From assembly GCA_035623255.1 (NCBI GenBank), contig DASPTU010000009.1, forward strand, positions 1 through 5,968: a DNA stretch of 5,968 nucleotides. The letters are read 5' to 3'. Below the pieces are notes generated by a model, which worked only from the letters and a program-made list of their open reading frames with translations, was not told the DNA's origin and searched no databases. Both the position numbers and the translations under genes were made by a program. How positions within the stretch are numbered: position 1 is the stretch's first letter; each line of letters starts with the position of its first letter. This DNA comes from JAFAGX01 sp035623255. Its GTDB lineage: Bacteria > Acidobacteriota > Terriglobia > Terriglobales > Acidobacteriaceae. Below, piece by piece: positions 1-5,821 of the stretch.

Positions 1-50
1 TGTCGCTGCAAAATGAGAATGTCCGGTTTGAGCAAAGTAGAAATGTCCGC
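1..50 (+). repeat. Left terminal inverted repeat of the IS
   Basis: It pairs with 1366-1416 in inverted orientation over almost its full length, with mismatches and one gap. It contains two related 17-bp units, at 8-24 and 32-48, spaced 24 bp apart; the second reads GCAAAGTAGAAATGTCC and the first differs at three positions. Paired sites of this kind are most simply read as two transposase-binding sites per end (inference). Confidence 0.85.
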
Positions 51-56
51 TTTTAT
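28..56 (+). promoter_or_regulatory. Possible transposase promoter inside the left end
   Basis: TTGAGC (28-33) and TTTTAT (51-56) are separated by exactly 17 bp, each matching 4 of 6 bases of the sigma-70 -35 and -10 consensus. Transcription would begin near 63, downstream of the GTG at 59, which favours the ATG at 74 as the start codon. It overlaps the inner 17-bp repeat unit, so transposase binding could repress it. Weak match, offered as a candidate only. Confidence 0.25.
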
Positions 57-73
57 GGGTGTCTGGGGGGCCC

Positions 74-1414
74 ATGGAGACGGAGCGTATTGCTTTGAGC
101 CAGCGAGAACGGGACCGACTGAGAGTGCTACACGAGGTAAAGCAAAAGCATTTGACGCAGGTACAGGCTGCCAAGCGGCTTGAGGTAAGCGACCGTCACG
201 TCCGGCGACTGCTGTCAGCGGTGCGCGAGCGTGGTGATGCTGCGGTAGTTCATGGGTTACGCGGCCGTCCTTCGAACCGTCGGCTGGCTTCTTCGTTCGA
301 GCAGAAGATTCTTGCCCGGATGCGCCAGAGGTATGCGGATTTCGGACCCACGCTGGCCGCCGAACATCTGGCGGGAGAGGGCTTGCAGGTCAGTTGTGAG
401 ACGCTGCGGAAGTGGATGGTGCGGGCGGGGATATGGCGTGCGCGCCGACAGCGGGTCAAGACGGTCCATGTGTGGCGCGAACGACGGGCCTGTTTTGGGG
501 AGATGGTGATGCAGGATAGTTCCTCGTTCCGTTGGTTGGAGGAGCGCGGCCCGGCTTGTCAATTGATCGCGGTGATCGACGATGCCACCAGCCGGCTATG
601 GGCCCGCTTTGTGGAACACGACACCACGGAAGAAAACCTACGCACGTTGGGGGGCTGGTTGCAGCGCTACGGACGACCGCTGGCGCATTACACCGATAAG
701 CACAGCATCTTTCGCCATCGCAGTGGCGCCGCGGCGATCGCCGAACAGTTGCGTGGTGAAGAAGCCCTTTCGCAGTTCGGACGGGCTTTACGGGAACTGG
801 GGATCGAATGGATCGCCGCGCACAGTCCACAGGCCAAGGGACGCATCGAGCGACTGTTTGGGACTCTACAAGACCGCCTGGTGAAGGAGATGCGCTTGGC
901 GGGAATCGACAGCATCGCAGCGGCCAATCATTTTCTGGAAACGCACTTCCTTCCCGAGTGGGAACAGCGTTTCACGGTGGTAGCCCGCAATGCCCGGAAT
1001 GCGCATCGGCCACTGGACCGCGAACAGCGGCTGGAGGAGATTTTGAGCGTACGGGTGGCACGGAAGGTAGCCCAGGACTTCACCGTCAGCTGGGAAGGAG
1101 TTCGTTGGAGAGTGCCGCGGGAGGAAGTCTGTGCCGGACTTCGTGGGGCAGCGGTGGAAATCGAACGACGGCTGGATGGGTCGCACTGGCTGCGCTTCCG
1201 CAAACGCTACCTGCGCCTCGAGCACTGTCCAGCGCCGACGCAGGCTTTCGTAAGTCCTTGCGGCCTACGGCCTCCAGGACTTACGAAACAAACAGCCCCA
1301 ACCAGGAAGGTGTACAAACCCAAATACCATGTACCTCCCGAACACCCTTGGAGAAAACCCTGGAGGCGGACATTTCTACCTTGCGAAAAACAGGACATTT
1401 CTACTTTGCGTTGA
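74..1414 (+). CDS. ISNCY-type DDE transposase
   Basis: Transposase that would bind the IS ends and carry out strand transfer. Counted from ATG 74 (446 aa), a helix-turn-helix lies at about residues 26-55 (QVQAAKRLEVSDRHVRRLL), followed by a second DNA-binding region to about 125. The rve/DDE core spans about 140-290. Likely catalytic residues are D148 (in MQDSSSF), D208 (in YTDKHS) and E259 (in GRIERLFGTLQ). The long D-to-E spacing is filled by a helical insertion, as in IS481/ISNCY-like enzymes. A GTG at 59 is in frame and would add five residues (SGGP-containing). I prefer ATG 74 because the residues following it (METERIALSQRERDR) resemble family N-termini and because the possible promoter would start RNA near 63. 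The Shine-Dalgarno is poor (a G run). The C-terminus contains an in-frame palindromic segment (residues 392-405) and ends inside the right terminal repeat. Length is normal for an intact member. Confidence 0.88.
   Translation: METERIALSQRERDRLRVLHEVKQKHLTQVQAAKRLEVSDRHVRRLLSAVRERGDAAVVHGLRGRPSNRRLASSFEQKILARMRQRYADFGPTLAAEHLAGEGLQVSCETLRKWMVRAGIWRARRQRVKTVHVWRERRACFGEMVMQDSSSFRWLEERGPACQLIAVIDDATSRLWARFVEHDTTEENLRTLGGWLQRYGRPLAHYTDKHSIFRHRSGAAAIAEQLRGEEALSQFGRALRELGIEWIAAHSPQAKGRIERLFGTLQDRLVKEMRLAGIDSIAAANHFLETHFLPEWEQRFTVVARNARNAHRPLDREQRLEEILSVRVARKVAQDFTVSWEGVRWRVPREEVCAGLRGAAVEIERRLDGSHWLRFRKRYLRLEHCPAPTQAFVSPCGLRPPGLTKQTAPTRKVYKPKYHVPPEHPWRKPWRRTFLPCEKQDISTLR
1246..1288. repeat. Long perfect palindrome inside the transposase gene
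   Basis: The 13-bp arms TTTCGTAAGTCCT (1246-1258) and AGGACTTACGAAA (1276-1288) are perfectly complementary. The 17-nt loop contains a nested GGCC-TAC-GGCC hairpin (1262-1272). It is translated as FVSPCGLRPPGLTK in the poorly conserved transposase tail. It resembles a small REP-like palindromic unit that landed in frame, or a hairpin that modulates transposase expression. Which of these is unknown. Confidence 0.75.
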
Positions 1415-1416
1415 CA
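1366..1416 (-). repeat. Right terminal inverted repeat of the IS
   Basis: Read on the minus strand it begins TGTCAACGCAAAGTAG and carries two 17-bp units, at 1393-1409 and 1368-1384, spaced 25 bp apart and matching GCAARGTAGAAATGTCC-type units at the left end. The inner unit of each end is followed by GC. The last codons and the TGA stop (1412-1414) of the transposase are embedded in this repeat, so the protein C-terminus and the DNA end constrain each other. Confidence 0.85.
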
Positions 1417-1604
1417 CGCATGTCTCACTTAAGCGGAGCAGGAAGCAGCGGGGCTCCATGGCGCGTTGGCCGTGTGACGCCGAAACTCATAAACGCGGTC
1501 GACACTCAATCTCTAACGACGCCAGCCATCACAAAAGGCGGCGTTAAGGCGAGGGCGCAGCAAGCAACGCTTGCTTTAAAAAGCAGTTGGTCGTTCCCGC
1601 GCTC
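1417..1604. other. Non-coding spacer between IS and amidohydrolase gene
   Basis: No convincing gene is seen on either strand between the IS and the promoter region; the open frames here run on out of frame from the IS. It contains a 10-bp stem with one mismatch (1514-1523 with 1537-1546, TAACGACGCC against GGCGGCGTTA, 13-nt loop) without a following T run. It also has a short TGCTTT/AAAGCA dyad near 1571-1584. Neither can be given a function. Confidence 0.5.
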
Positions 1605-1614
1605 CCTGTACAGG
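1605..1614. promoter_or_regulatory. Palindrome over the -35 box, possible operator
   Basis: CCTGTACAGG is a perfect 10-bp palindrome centred on the proposed -35 hexamer. A repressor dimer binding here would block the promoter. No regulator gene is in the window, and a 10-bp palindrome can occur by chance. Confidence 0.25.
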
Positions 1615-1635
1615 CCGCGGGTCAGAGCCTACAAT
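1607..1635 (+). promoter_or_regulatory. Candidate promoter for the amidohydrolase gene
   Basis: TGTACA (1607-1612, 4 of 6) and TACAAT (1630-1635, 5 of 6) are separated by exactly 17 bp, a good sigma-70-like arrangement. A transcript would begin near 1642 and have an untranslated leader of about 84 nt. That leader contains two GAATTC boxes (1646-1651, 1660-1665) able to form a small hairpin. Confidence 0.45.
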
Positions 1636-1725
1636 TCACTCGAGGGAATTCCACTCTGAGAATTCAGGTTCAGGTGAATCACAGCATTGGTTCGCACTTC
1701 AGGTGGAGCCAAGGGAGAACCGATC

Positions 1726-3000
1726 ATGCGAACTGCGCAAGCCATTTCTTGTTTCGTGAGCGTCCTTAGCGCCTGCGCCCTTGCGCCACAAGTTTCTTCT
1801 CAGACGCCTAAATCAAGCCAACGCATCGTAATTGCTGCGAGCACAATGCTTGATGGCAGGGGTCATATTCTGCGCGACACCCGCATTGTGATCGAGGGCT
1901 CAAAGATAGTCGCAGTCGGCCCATCGGTTGGGCCGGCGGATTACGATCTTCGCGGCTTAATGGTGTTGCCGGGCTGGATTGACGCGCACGCACACATCAC
2001 CTGGAATTTCGGCCCGGACGGGAAGAATGCGGGCATGAACGCGACGACCCAAGAGGCCGCGTATCAATCGGCCTCCAACGCGTTTGTGACGCTGATGGCG
2101 GGATTCACGACGATTCAAAGCCCGGGCTCGCCGACTGACCTCCCTTTACGCGACGCCATTGCCAAAGGGCTGCTACCCGGCCCGCGTATCCTGACGGCAG
2201 CGGAGCCGCTCGTTGGGCGTGGTGAGCAGACCGGGACGCCGGAGGAAATTCGCGCTTTTGTGAGAAAGCAAAAGGAAGCCGGCGCGGACGTGATCAAAAT
2301 CTTCGCATCCCAGTCCATTCGCCAGGGAGGAGGAATGACGCTGTCGAAGGAGCAACTGGGCGCCGCCTGTGACGAAGCGAAGAAACAAGGACTGCGCACG
2401 CTCGTGCACGCATACAAAGAGGCGGTCCGTGCCGCAACTCTCGCTGGCTGCACCCAGATTGAACACGGTGCCCTGGCCACGGACGACGACCTGAAACTGA
2501 TGGCTGATAAGGGCACGTACCTGGATCCTCAGGCCGGATTGGTCATCGAGAATTATCTGCAGAACAAGGAGAAATATCTCGGCACACCCGGCTACACGGC
2601 GGAGGGATTTGCGGCGATGGAGAAGATACTTCCGCTAGACCGCGAGCTGGTCCAACACGCAGCTAGGACTCCTGGCCTGAAGATAGTCTTCGGCACCGAC
2701 GCCGTGGCGGGGGCGCATGGACGCAATGCCGAGGAAATCATCGACCGCGTCCGGGATTGCGGTCTGGACCCGATGACGGTAATGGTTTCCGCCAACTCGC
2801 TTGGCGCGGAAGCACTCGGTTTGGGCGACCAGATCGGCTCGATCTTACCCGGCATGCAAGCGGATATCATTGCGCTCGATGGAGATCCGTTGAAGGACAT
2901 CACGGCCGTGCGGCGAGTCGTCTTTGTGATGAAGGGCGGGGTTGTCTACAAGAACGCCGCGAGGAGCGCAATTCCTTCTTATGTAGGCATCCAACCTTGA
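1726..3000 (+). CDS. Exported imidazolonepropionase-like amidohydrolase
   Basis: Metal-dependent hydrolase of the amidohydrolase superfamily (COG1228-like group, which includes imidazolonepropionase and Xaa-Pro dipeptidases of the Sgx9260 type). It probably cleaves a C-N bond in a peptide-like or cyclic amide substrate outside the cytoplasm; the exact substrate cannot be read from sequence. Counted from ATG 1726 (424 aa), an export signal occupies about residues 1-27. LSAC at 14-17 fits a lipobox, but ordinary signal peptidase cleavage near SSQ is also possible. Metal ligands are H88 and H90 (IDAHAHI), K191 in VIKIFAS (the likely carboxylated bridging lysine), H228 (LVHAYKE), H247 (QIEHG) and D325 (FGTDAV). 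The C-terminal small beta domain is marked by GMQADIIALDGDPL. The start is chosen for GGGAG at 1713-1717, 8 nt upstream; a TTG at 1687 is in frame but would put charged residues ahead of the signal peptide. Length is normal. It stands alone behind its own candidate promoter, convergent with the next gene. Confidence 0.9.
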   Translation: MRTAQAISCFVSVLSACALAPQVSSQTPKSSQRIVIAASTMLDGRGHILRDTRIVIEGSKIVAVGPSVGPADYDLRGLMVLPGWIDAHAHITWNFGPDGKNAGMNATTQEAAYQSASNAFVTLMAGFTTIQSPGSPTDLPLRDAIAKGLLPGPRILTAAEPLVGRGEQTGTPEEIRAFVRKQKEAGADVIKIFASQSIRQGGGMTLSKEQLGAACDEAKKQGLRTLVHAYKEAVRAATLAGCTQIEHGALATDDDLKLMADKGTYLDPQAGLVIENYLQNKEKYLGTPGYTAEGFAAMEKILPLDRELVQHAARTPGLKIVFGTDAVAGAHGRNAEEIIDRVRDCGLDPMTVMVSANSLGAEALGLGDQIGSILPGMQADIIALDGDPLKDITAVRRVVFVMKGGVVYKNAARSAIPSYVGIQP

Positions 3001-3227
3001 TTCCACGATTGGGCTCCAAATCCCTCCACGAAGCGCTCAGGCTACCTCCCGAGAAACAGGAAACGGCGTTTATCGGGCCTGTTCCAAAGAAAAAATGGCT
3101 GAACTTCTCTTTTACTCCCCCGGCAAAAAACGGCGGTCACCTCAGCTTGTTCTATGCAACTCATCTTATTTTCCATTATTCCTCTCAGAGTGGAAGGAAG
3201 TGTCAATTTCCGTCAAACCTCTACGGA
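3001..3227. other. Convergent intergenic gap, no clear terminator
   Basis: Both flanking genes end here. The best hairpin is AACAGG (3055-3060) with CCTGTT (3078-3083), enclosing a nested AAACG/CGTTT dyad. It has no T run on the + strand. On the minus strand the T-rich stretch lies before, not after, the stem. No gene or RNA family is recognised. Confidence 0.4.
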
Positions 3228-4211
3228 TTACAGATGGGCCGCAGGACGCCTGCGTGGCATGCGATGATCCAGGCGGCGAAGCCCGAGGGTGTGAGCAGCG
3301 TCCAAGGCCGTTTCGTACTCGGTTGAGGTAATCCGGCGGTTGATTTCTACGTAATCGGCGTCCCCGACTTTTCCTGCGGGCGAGTATTGATTCATCAGGT
3401 TGACGTACGTGTCCGGTCCCAATACCTCAGCGATCCACGTGAGGATTTGCCTCGTCTCCTCGATGAGCCCAGGCATGACCAAGTGGCGGATCAAAAGGCC
3501 ACAAATGGCCACTCCCCGCTCGTCGAAAGTCAATGGCCCCACCTGACGGTGCATTTCCAGAATTGCACGCCGCGCCGTCTCCGGATAATCAGGTGCTTTC
3601 AAATAACGTCGGGCCGTTTCTGCATTCCAGAGCTTGAAGTCAGGCATGTAGATGTCGACAACGCCGTTCATCAACTCAAGCGACTCAAGGGAATCATAGG
3701 CGCCCGTGTTATAGACCAGTGGAAGCCGCAGCCCCTTTTCGATCGCCGGGAGCAACGCTTCAAGAATCTGCGGCACAACGTGCTCGGGCGTCACAAAGTT
3801 GATGTTGTGGCATCCCATTCGTTGCAACTGCAACATCATTTCCGCCAGTTCACCTGGCAAGGTGGCACACCCGCCCCCGAGCCAGCTGATGTCGTAGTTC
3901 TGGCAAAAAACGCAGCGCAAGTTGCACCAGGAAAAAAAGATCGTGCCGGATCCGCGTGTTCTGCGCAGGCAGTCTTCTTCTCCAAGGTGGGCGAAATAAC
4001 TGCTGACCGTCGCGTAGCGTCCGGTCTTGCAGACGCCTGCCTTGTTGTTCAGACGATTCACCTCGCAATCCCGTGGACACAGCCGGCAACTGGAAAGTGC
4101 TTCAAGCGCAAGCTTCGCGCGCTCTCTGAGTTCGCCGGATTCGAACAATCGCAGGTAGCTCGGCGCGAAACTCTGCCGTGGCGTGAAGAACGGTTCAGCC
4201 ACGAGATACAC
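3228..4211 (-). CDS. PflX-like radical SAM protein (COG1313 type)
   Basis: Radical S-adenosylmethionine protein related to pyruvate formate-lyase activating enzymes. Members reduce SAM through a 4Fe-4S cluster to start radical chemistry; the target of this subgroup is not established. The cluster motif CxxxCxxC is at C96, C100 and C103 (WCNLRCVFCQNY). An N-terminal cysteine set, C42, C45, C49 and C61 (SCRLCPRDCEV then GVCKTG), is characteristic of the PflX group and may bind a second metal or cluster. The region around NFVTPEHVV (138-146), VYNTGAY (166-172) and YMPDFKLW (188-195) forms the partial TIM barrel. The 327 aa are about full length. The GTG at 4209-4211 overlaps the upstream nuclease gene by 17 nt, with GGAG just ahead of it; a second GTG at 4200-4202 is possible. 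The overlap indicates translational coupling. No formate-lyase partner is visible, so an activase role for a lyase in this operon is unsupported. Confidence 0.9.
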   Translation of the reverse strand: MYLVAEPFFTPRQSFAPSYLRLFESGELRERAKLALEALSSCRLCPRDCEVNRLNNKAGVCKTGRYATVSSYFAHLGEEDCLRRTRGSGTIFFSWCNLRCVFCQNYDISWLGGGCATLPGELAEMMLQLQRMGCHNINFVTPEHVVPQILEALLPAIEKGLRLPLVYNTGAYDSLESLELMNGVVDIYMPDFKLWNAETARRYLKAPDYPETARRAILEMHRQVGPLTFDERGVAICGLLIRHLVMPGLIEETRQILTWIAEVLGPDTYVNLMNQYSPAGKVGDADYVEINRRITSTEYETALDAAHTLGLRRLDHRMPRRRPAAHL

Positions 4212-4956
4212 CTCTCTCCGGCACGATGACGCTCTCGAGAAATCGCTTCATGCGACGGTAATGTGAGCCTTTCCAATAGATCCGGTTGCACGCGGGGCAA
4301 CGAGTGAATTCCTCGTAGTGCTGCTTCGTCTCCGGTTGCAGCCGGTCGCTGATCAGCTCCTTGTGCGTCGGCACCAACAATTCGTTGCAGCGCACGCAAC
4401 GCTGAAATGGCGTGACTGCTCGCGATAAATCAAAGCGTTGTAGCACTTCGGCGAACTGATCTCGCGGATTGGTCGTCCGCACACAGTAGCCACGCGTCAC
4501 CCTATTCCGTTTTAGCAACCCGCGGTCCCTGGTCAGCAAGATCCGTTTTTCTTTTGCCGAAATGTTGGCCAATTCCTCGTCCGCATAATCTCTGCGATAG
4601 GCTGTGTCGAATCCCGCCATTCGCAAGTAGGCTGCCAGTCGCCCGAGATGCGCATCTGCGACAAAGCGTGACTCACGCAACGGTTGAGGTCGCAGCCGCA
4701 CCAGCGGCGAAATGTCCATGGTTTCGAATTGTGGGAACACGCTGATCCTGTCGCCATTCTTCACACGGTAAGAAAAGTCGACGGATTCGCCGTTGACCAA
4801 GATCAAGTCCACCTCTGTGTGCGGCACGCCCAGCGCTTCAATCAGGTCCTTGACGGACCCGCTGACGGCAAAAGCATAGGGGGTTGTTCGGCCTCTCCTC
4901 TGAGGCGCAAGGAATTCATTCAACTCCGAATAGAAGCGAACCTCAGCCCGCTTCAT
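4195..4956 (-). CDS. Ubiquitin-fold / Mut7-C RNase domain protein
   Basis: A two-domain protein of 253 aa. Residues 1-80 look like the Ub-Mut7C fold (beta-grasp, ThiS/MoaD-like): VRFYSELNEFL, then VSGSVKDLIEALGVPHTEVD, then LVNGESVDFSYRVKNGDRISVFP. There is no C-terminal Gly-Gly, so it should not act as a sulfur carrier or conjugated modifier. Residues 95-240 match the Mut7-C (DUF82) PIN-like RNase domain, with acidic residues D101 (VADAHLGRLA) and D144 (LLTRDRGLL). A zinc ribbon is formed by C187/C190 (CVRC) and C220/C223 (CPAC). Family membership implies a metal-dependent RNase, but its RNA target is unknown. The ATG at 4954-4956 has only a weak GGGG upstream. The gene begins 34 bp after the HhH gene stop and overlaps the radical SAM gene, so all three are probably co-transcribed. 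Confidence 0.9.
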   Translation of the reverse strand: MKRAEVRFYSELNEFLAPQRRGRTTPYAFAVSGSVKDLIEALGVPHTEVDLILVNGESVDFSYRVKNGDRISVFPQFETMDISPLVRLRPQPLRESRFVADAHLGRLAAYLRMAGFDTAYRRDYADEELANISAKEKRILLTRDRGLLKRNRVTRGYCVRTTNPRDQFAEVLQRFDLSRAVTPFQRCVRCNELLVPTHKELISDRLQPETKQHYEEFTRCPACNRIYWKGSHYRRMKRFLESVIVPERGVSRG

Positions 4957-4990
4957 ACGTTAGCCCCGAGCGCATTGCCATTTGGTCGAC

Positions 4991-5461
4991 TCAAGTGCTT
5001 GTTCCTTTGGATTTGACTTCTTGCTGGCGCCCAGAAAGCGACCAGTAAGGGCGAACCTCTCGTAGAAAGATCCTCGCAGTCACCGGACCAACATTTTTGA
5101 ACTCCTGGAGTCTCCGAGACAATTCTCGCAGGCTCCTTGACTGAGCGACAAGATTGGTCACACTCCCGTAGCGCCGCTTTAGTTCTTCTGAGATTTTGAT
5201 GAGTTTCGTGGCCGTGGAAAAGTCATAACGCACGTAGTGCGCCTCGTCGAGGAGGCGAACGAGTTCGTTCCAGCCAGCATTCAGAATGGCGTCAGGATTC
5301 AGTAACCGCGCGGCGACCAGTCGGCGGTAGGCCTGCTCGGCAATGTTTGTTTGGATGGGCTTCCCAAAGAGCAGGCAGGCCATGAACCACTTAAACAGCT
5401 CTTCTTCCTTCCCGGGGGCCAGATCAATTCCAAGATCAGCCGCTGTCGGCTTCCGCCGCAT
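4991..5461 (-). CDS. Small helix-hairpin-helix (EndoIII-like) protein
   Basis: An all-helical protein of 156 aa resembling the HhH-GPD (endonuclease III) superfamily. Counted from ATG 5461, residues about 18-40 (EEELFKWFMACLLFGKPIQ) match the first helices of the fold. A hairpin-helix-hairpin DNA-binding motif sits at about 119-135 (EFKNVGPVTARIFL). At the position where EndoIII carries its nucleophilic lysine (GVGRKTA) this protein has valine (NVGPVTA). The chain ends about 20 residues later, before the region where the catalytic aspartate (VDTHV) would lie. It therefore looks like a DNA-binding relative without glycosylase chemistry, or a C-terminally shortened one. A GTG at 5467 is in frame; ATG 5461 is preferred because AAGTGAG lies 8 nt upstream. 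It is first, or second after a broken gene, in the minus-strand operon. Homologues are variously labelled endonuclease or DNA methylase; I would not adopt either name. Confidence 0.75.
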   Translation of the reverse strand: MRRKPTAADLGIDLAPGKEEELFKWFMACLLFGKPIQTNIAEQAYRRLVAARLLNPDAILNAGWNELVRLLDEAHYVRYDFSTATKLIKISEELKRRYGSVTNLVAQSRSLRELSRRLQEFKNVGPVTARIFLREVRPYWSLSGRQQEVKSKGTST

Positions 5462-5482
5462 ACTCACTTCTCACTTGCCCCC

Positions 5483-5510
5483 ATTATCTCTTCACTTTCA
5501 TGCGAAGCAA
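5483..5510 (-). promoter_or_regulatory. Weak candidate promoter for the minus-strand operon
   Basis: On the minus strand GATAAT (5488-5483, 5 of 6) follows TTGCTT (5510-5505, 3 of 6) by 16 bp. Transcription would begin near 5476, a short distance before the HhH start codon. The -35 match is poor. Confidence 0.28.
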
Positions 5511-5801
5511 TCAAGGTCCCTCTGACGCAGAAGTCGTCTGACGGGGATGCCTCCCACCAATTCCCGAACACGCAGCAGGTCCTCTCGCCCTACACGGGGC
5601 AATTCGTTGATTTAGTCGAATCTCAATGTGTGAGCCCCAACTCATCTCTTTATGGACAAATTGCTTAACTTGTTCCACACCGATGCCCATTCGTCTATCA
5701 GTACGTTTAGGAGGTTCATGACTGGCCAACACGCCTGAATTGACAAGAGCACTGAAGACATGTGTGGCATCACGCCCTATCGTGACAGCGACCACTGACA
5801 T
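5498..5801 (-). pseudogene. Possible small gene broken by one frameshift
   Basis: From ATG 5799-5801 the minus strand reads 64 residues of protein-like sequence (for example GIGVEQVKQFVHKEMSWG, ending HIEIRLN). The frame then turns into Cys/Pro/Gly-rich, unlikely sequence until a stop at 5511-5513. Dropping one base near 5609 moves it into a frame reading NELPRVGREDLLRVRELVGG and on to a TGA at 5498-5500, giving about 100 aa in all. The joined product is well mixed in charged and hydrophobic residues and stops 36 bp before the HhH ATG, the same spacing as the next genes in the operon. I do not recognise the family. It could be a decayed operon gene, a sequencing error, a programmed shift, or chance. 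Confidence 0.35.
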
Positions 5802-5821
5802 CCCGTGCTTGCGGTGCTAAT

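Larger units (their letters stand above)
1..1416 (+). mobile_element. Complete insertion sequence, ISNCY/IS1202-like
   Basis: Both tips are visible: the left begins TGTC and the right ends GACA, as matching imperfect inverted repeats of about 50 bp. A single long transposase frame fills the space between and its stop codon lies inside the right repeat. This is a typical compact insertion sequence. The transposase has an N-terminal helix-turn-helix and a DDE (rve-type) core like the group filed as ISNCY or IS1202-like; that family name comes from recognition of the protein style, not a search. No frameshift or stop interrupts the frame, so the copy may be active. The left tip coincides with base 1 of the window, so a target-site duplication cannot be checked; the right flank begins CGCAT at 1417. 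Confidence 0.85.

Noticed and set aside
1514..1547. attC-like dyad (CTCTAAC ... GTTAAGG) suggesting an integron recombination site
   Set aside because: Both core boxes miss one consensus base, the whole element is far shorter than usual attC sites, and no integrase or cassette is nearby.
808..1659. A 283-codon + strand open frame running from the transposase gene past the IS end
   Set aside because: It overlaps the clear transposase in another frame and its product is Gly/Ser/Thr/Arg-rich low-quality sequence.
1649..1661. 13-mer TTCCACTCTGAGA shared with the minus strand near 3180-3195
   Set aside because: A single match of this length between two places in 6 kb is roughly what chance allows, and the flanks do not align.
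3055..3083. Hairpin after the amidohydrolase gene as a terminator
   Set aside because: The 6-bp stem has a long loop and no T run follows it on either strand.
3387..4229. A 280-codon + strand open frame opposite the radical SAM gene
   Set aside because: It is the antisense shadow of a gene with intact catalytic motifs; its translation has no recognisable domain.
5740..5745. Perfect TTGACA as the -35 of the riboswitch promoter
   Set aside because: No acceptable -10 box lies 15-19 bp downstream. The nearer CTGACA/GCTAAT pair (5795-5800, 5816-5821) would start transcription inside P1 of the aptamer.
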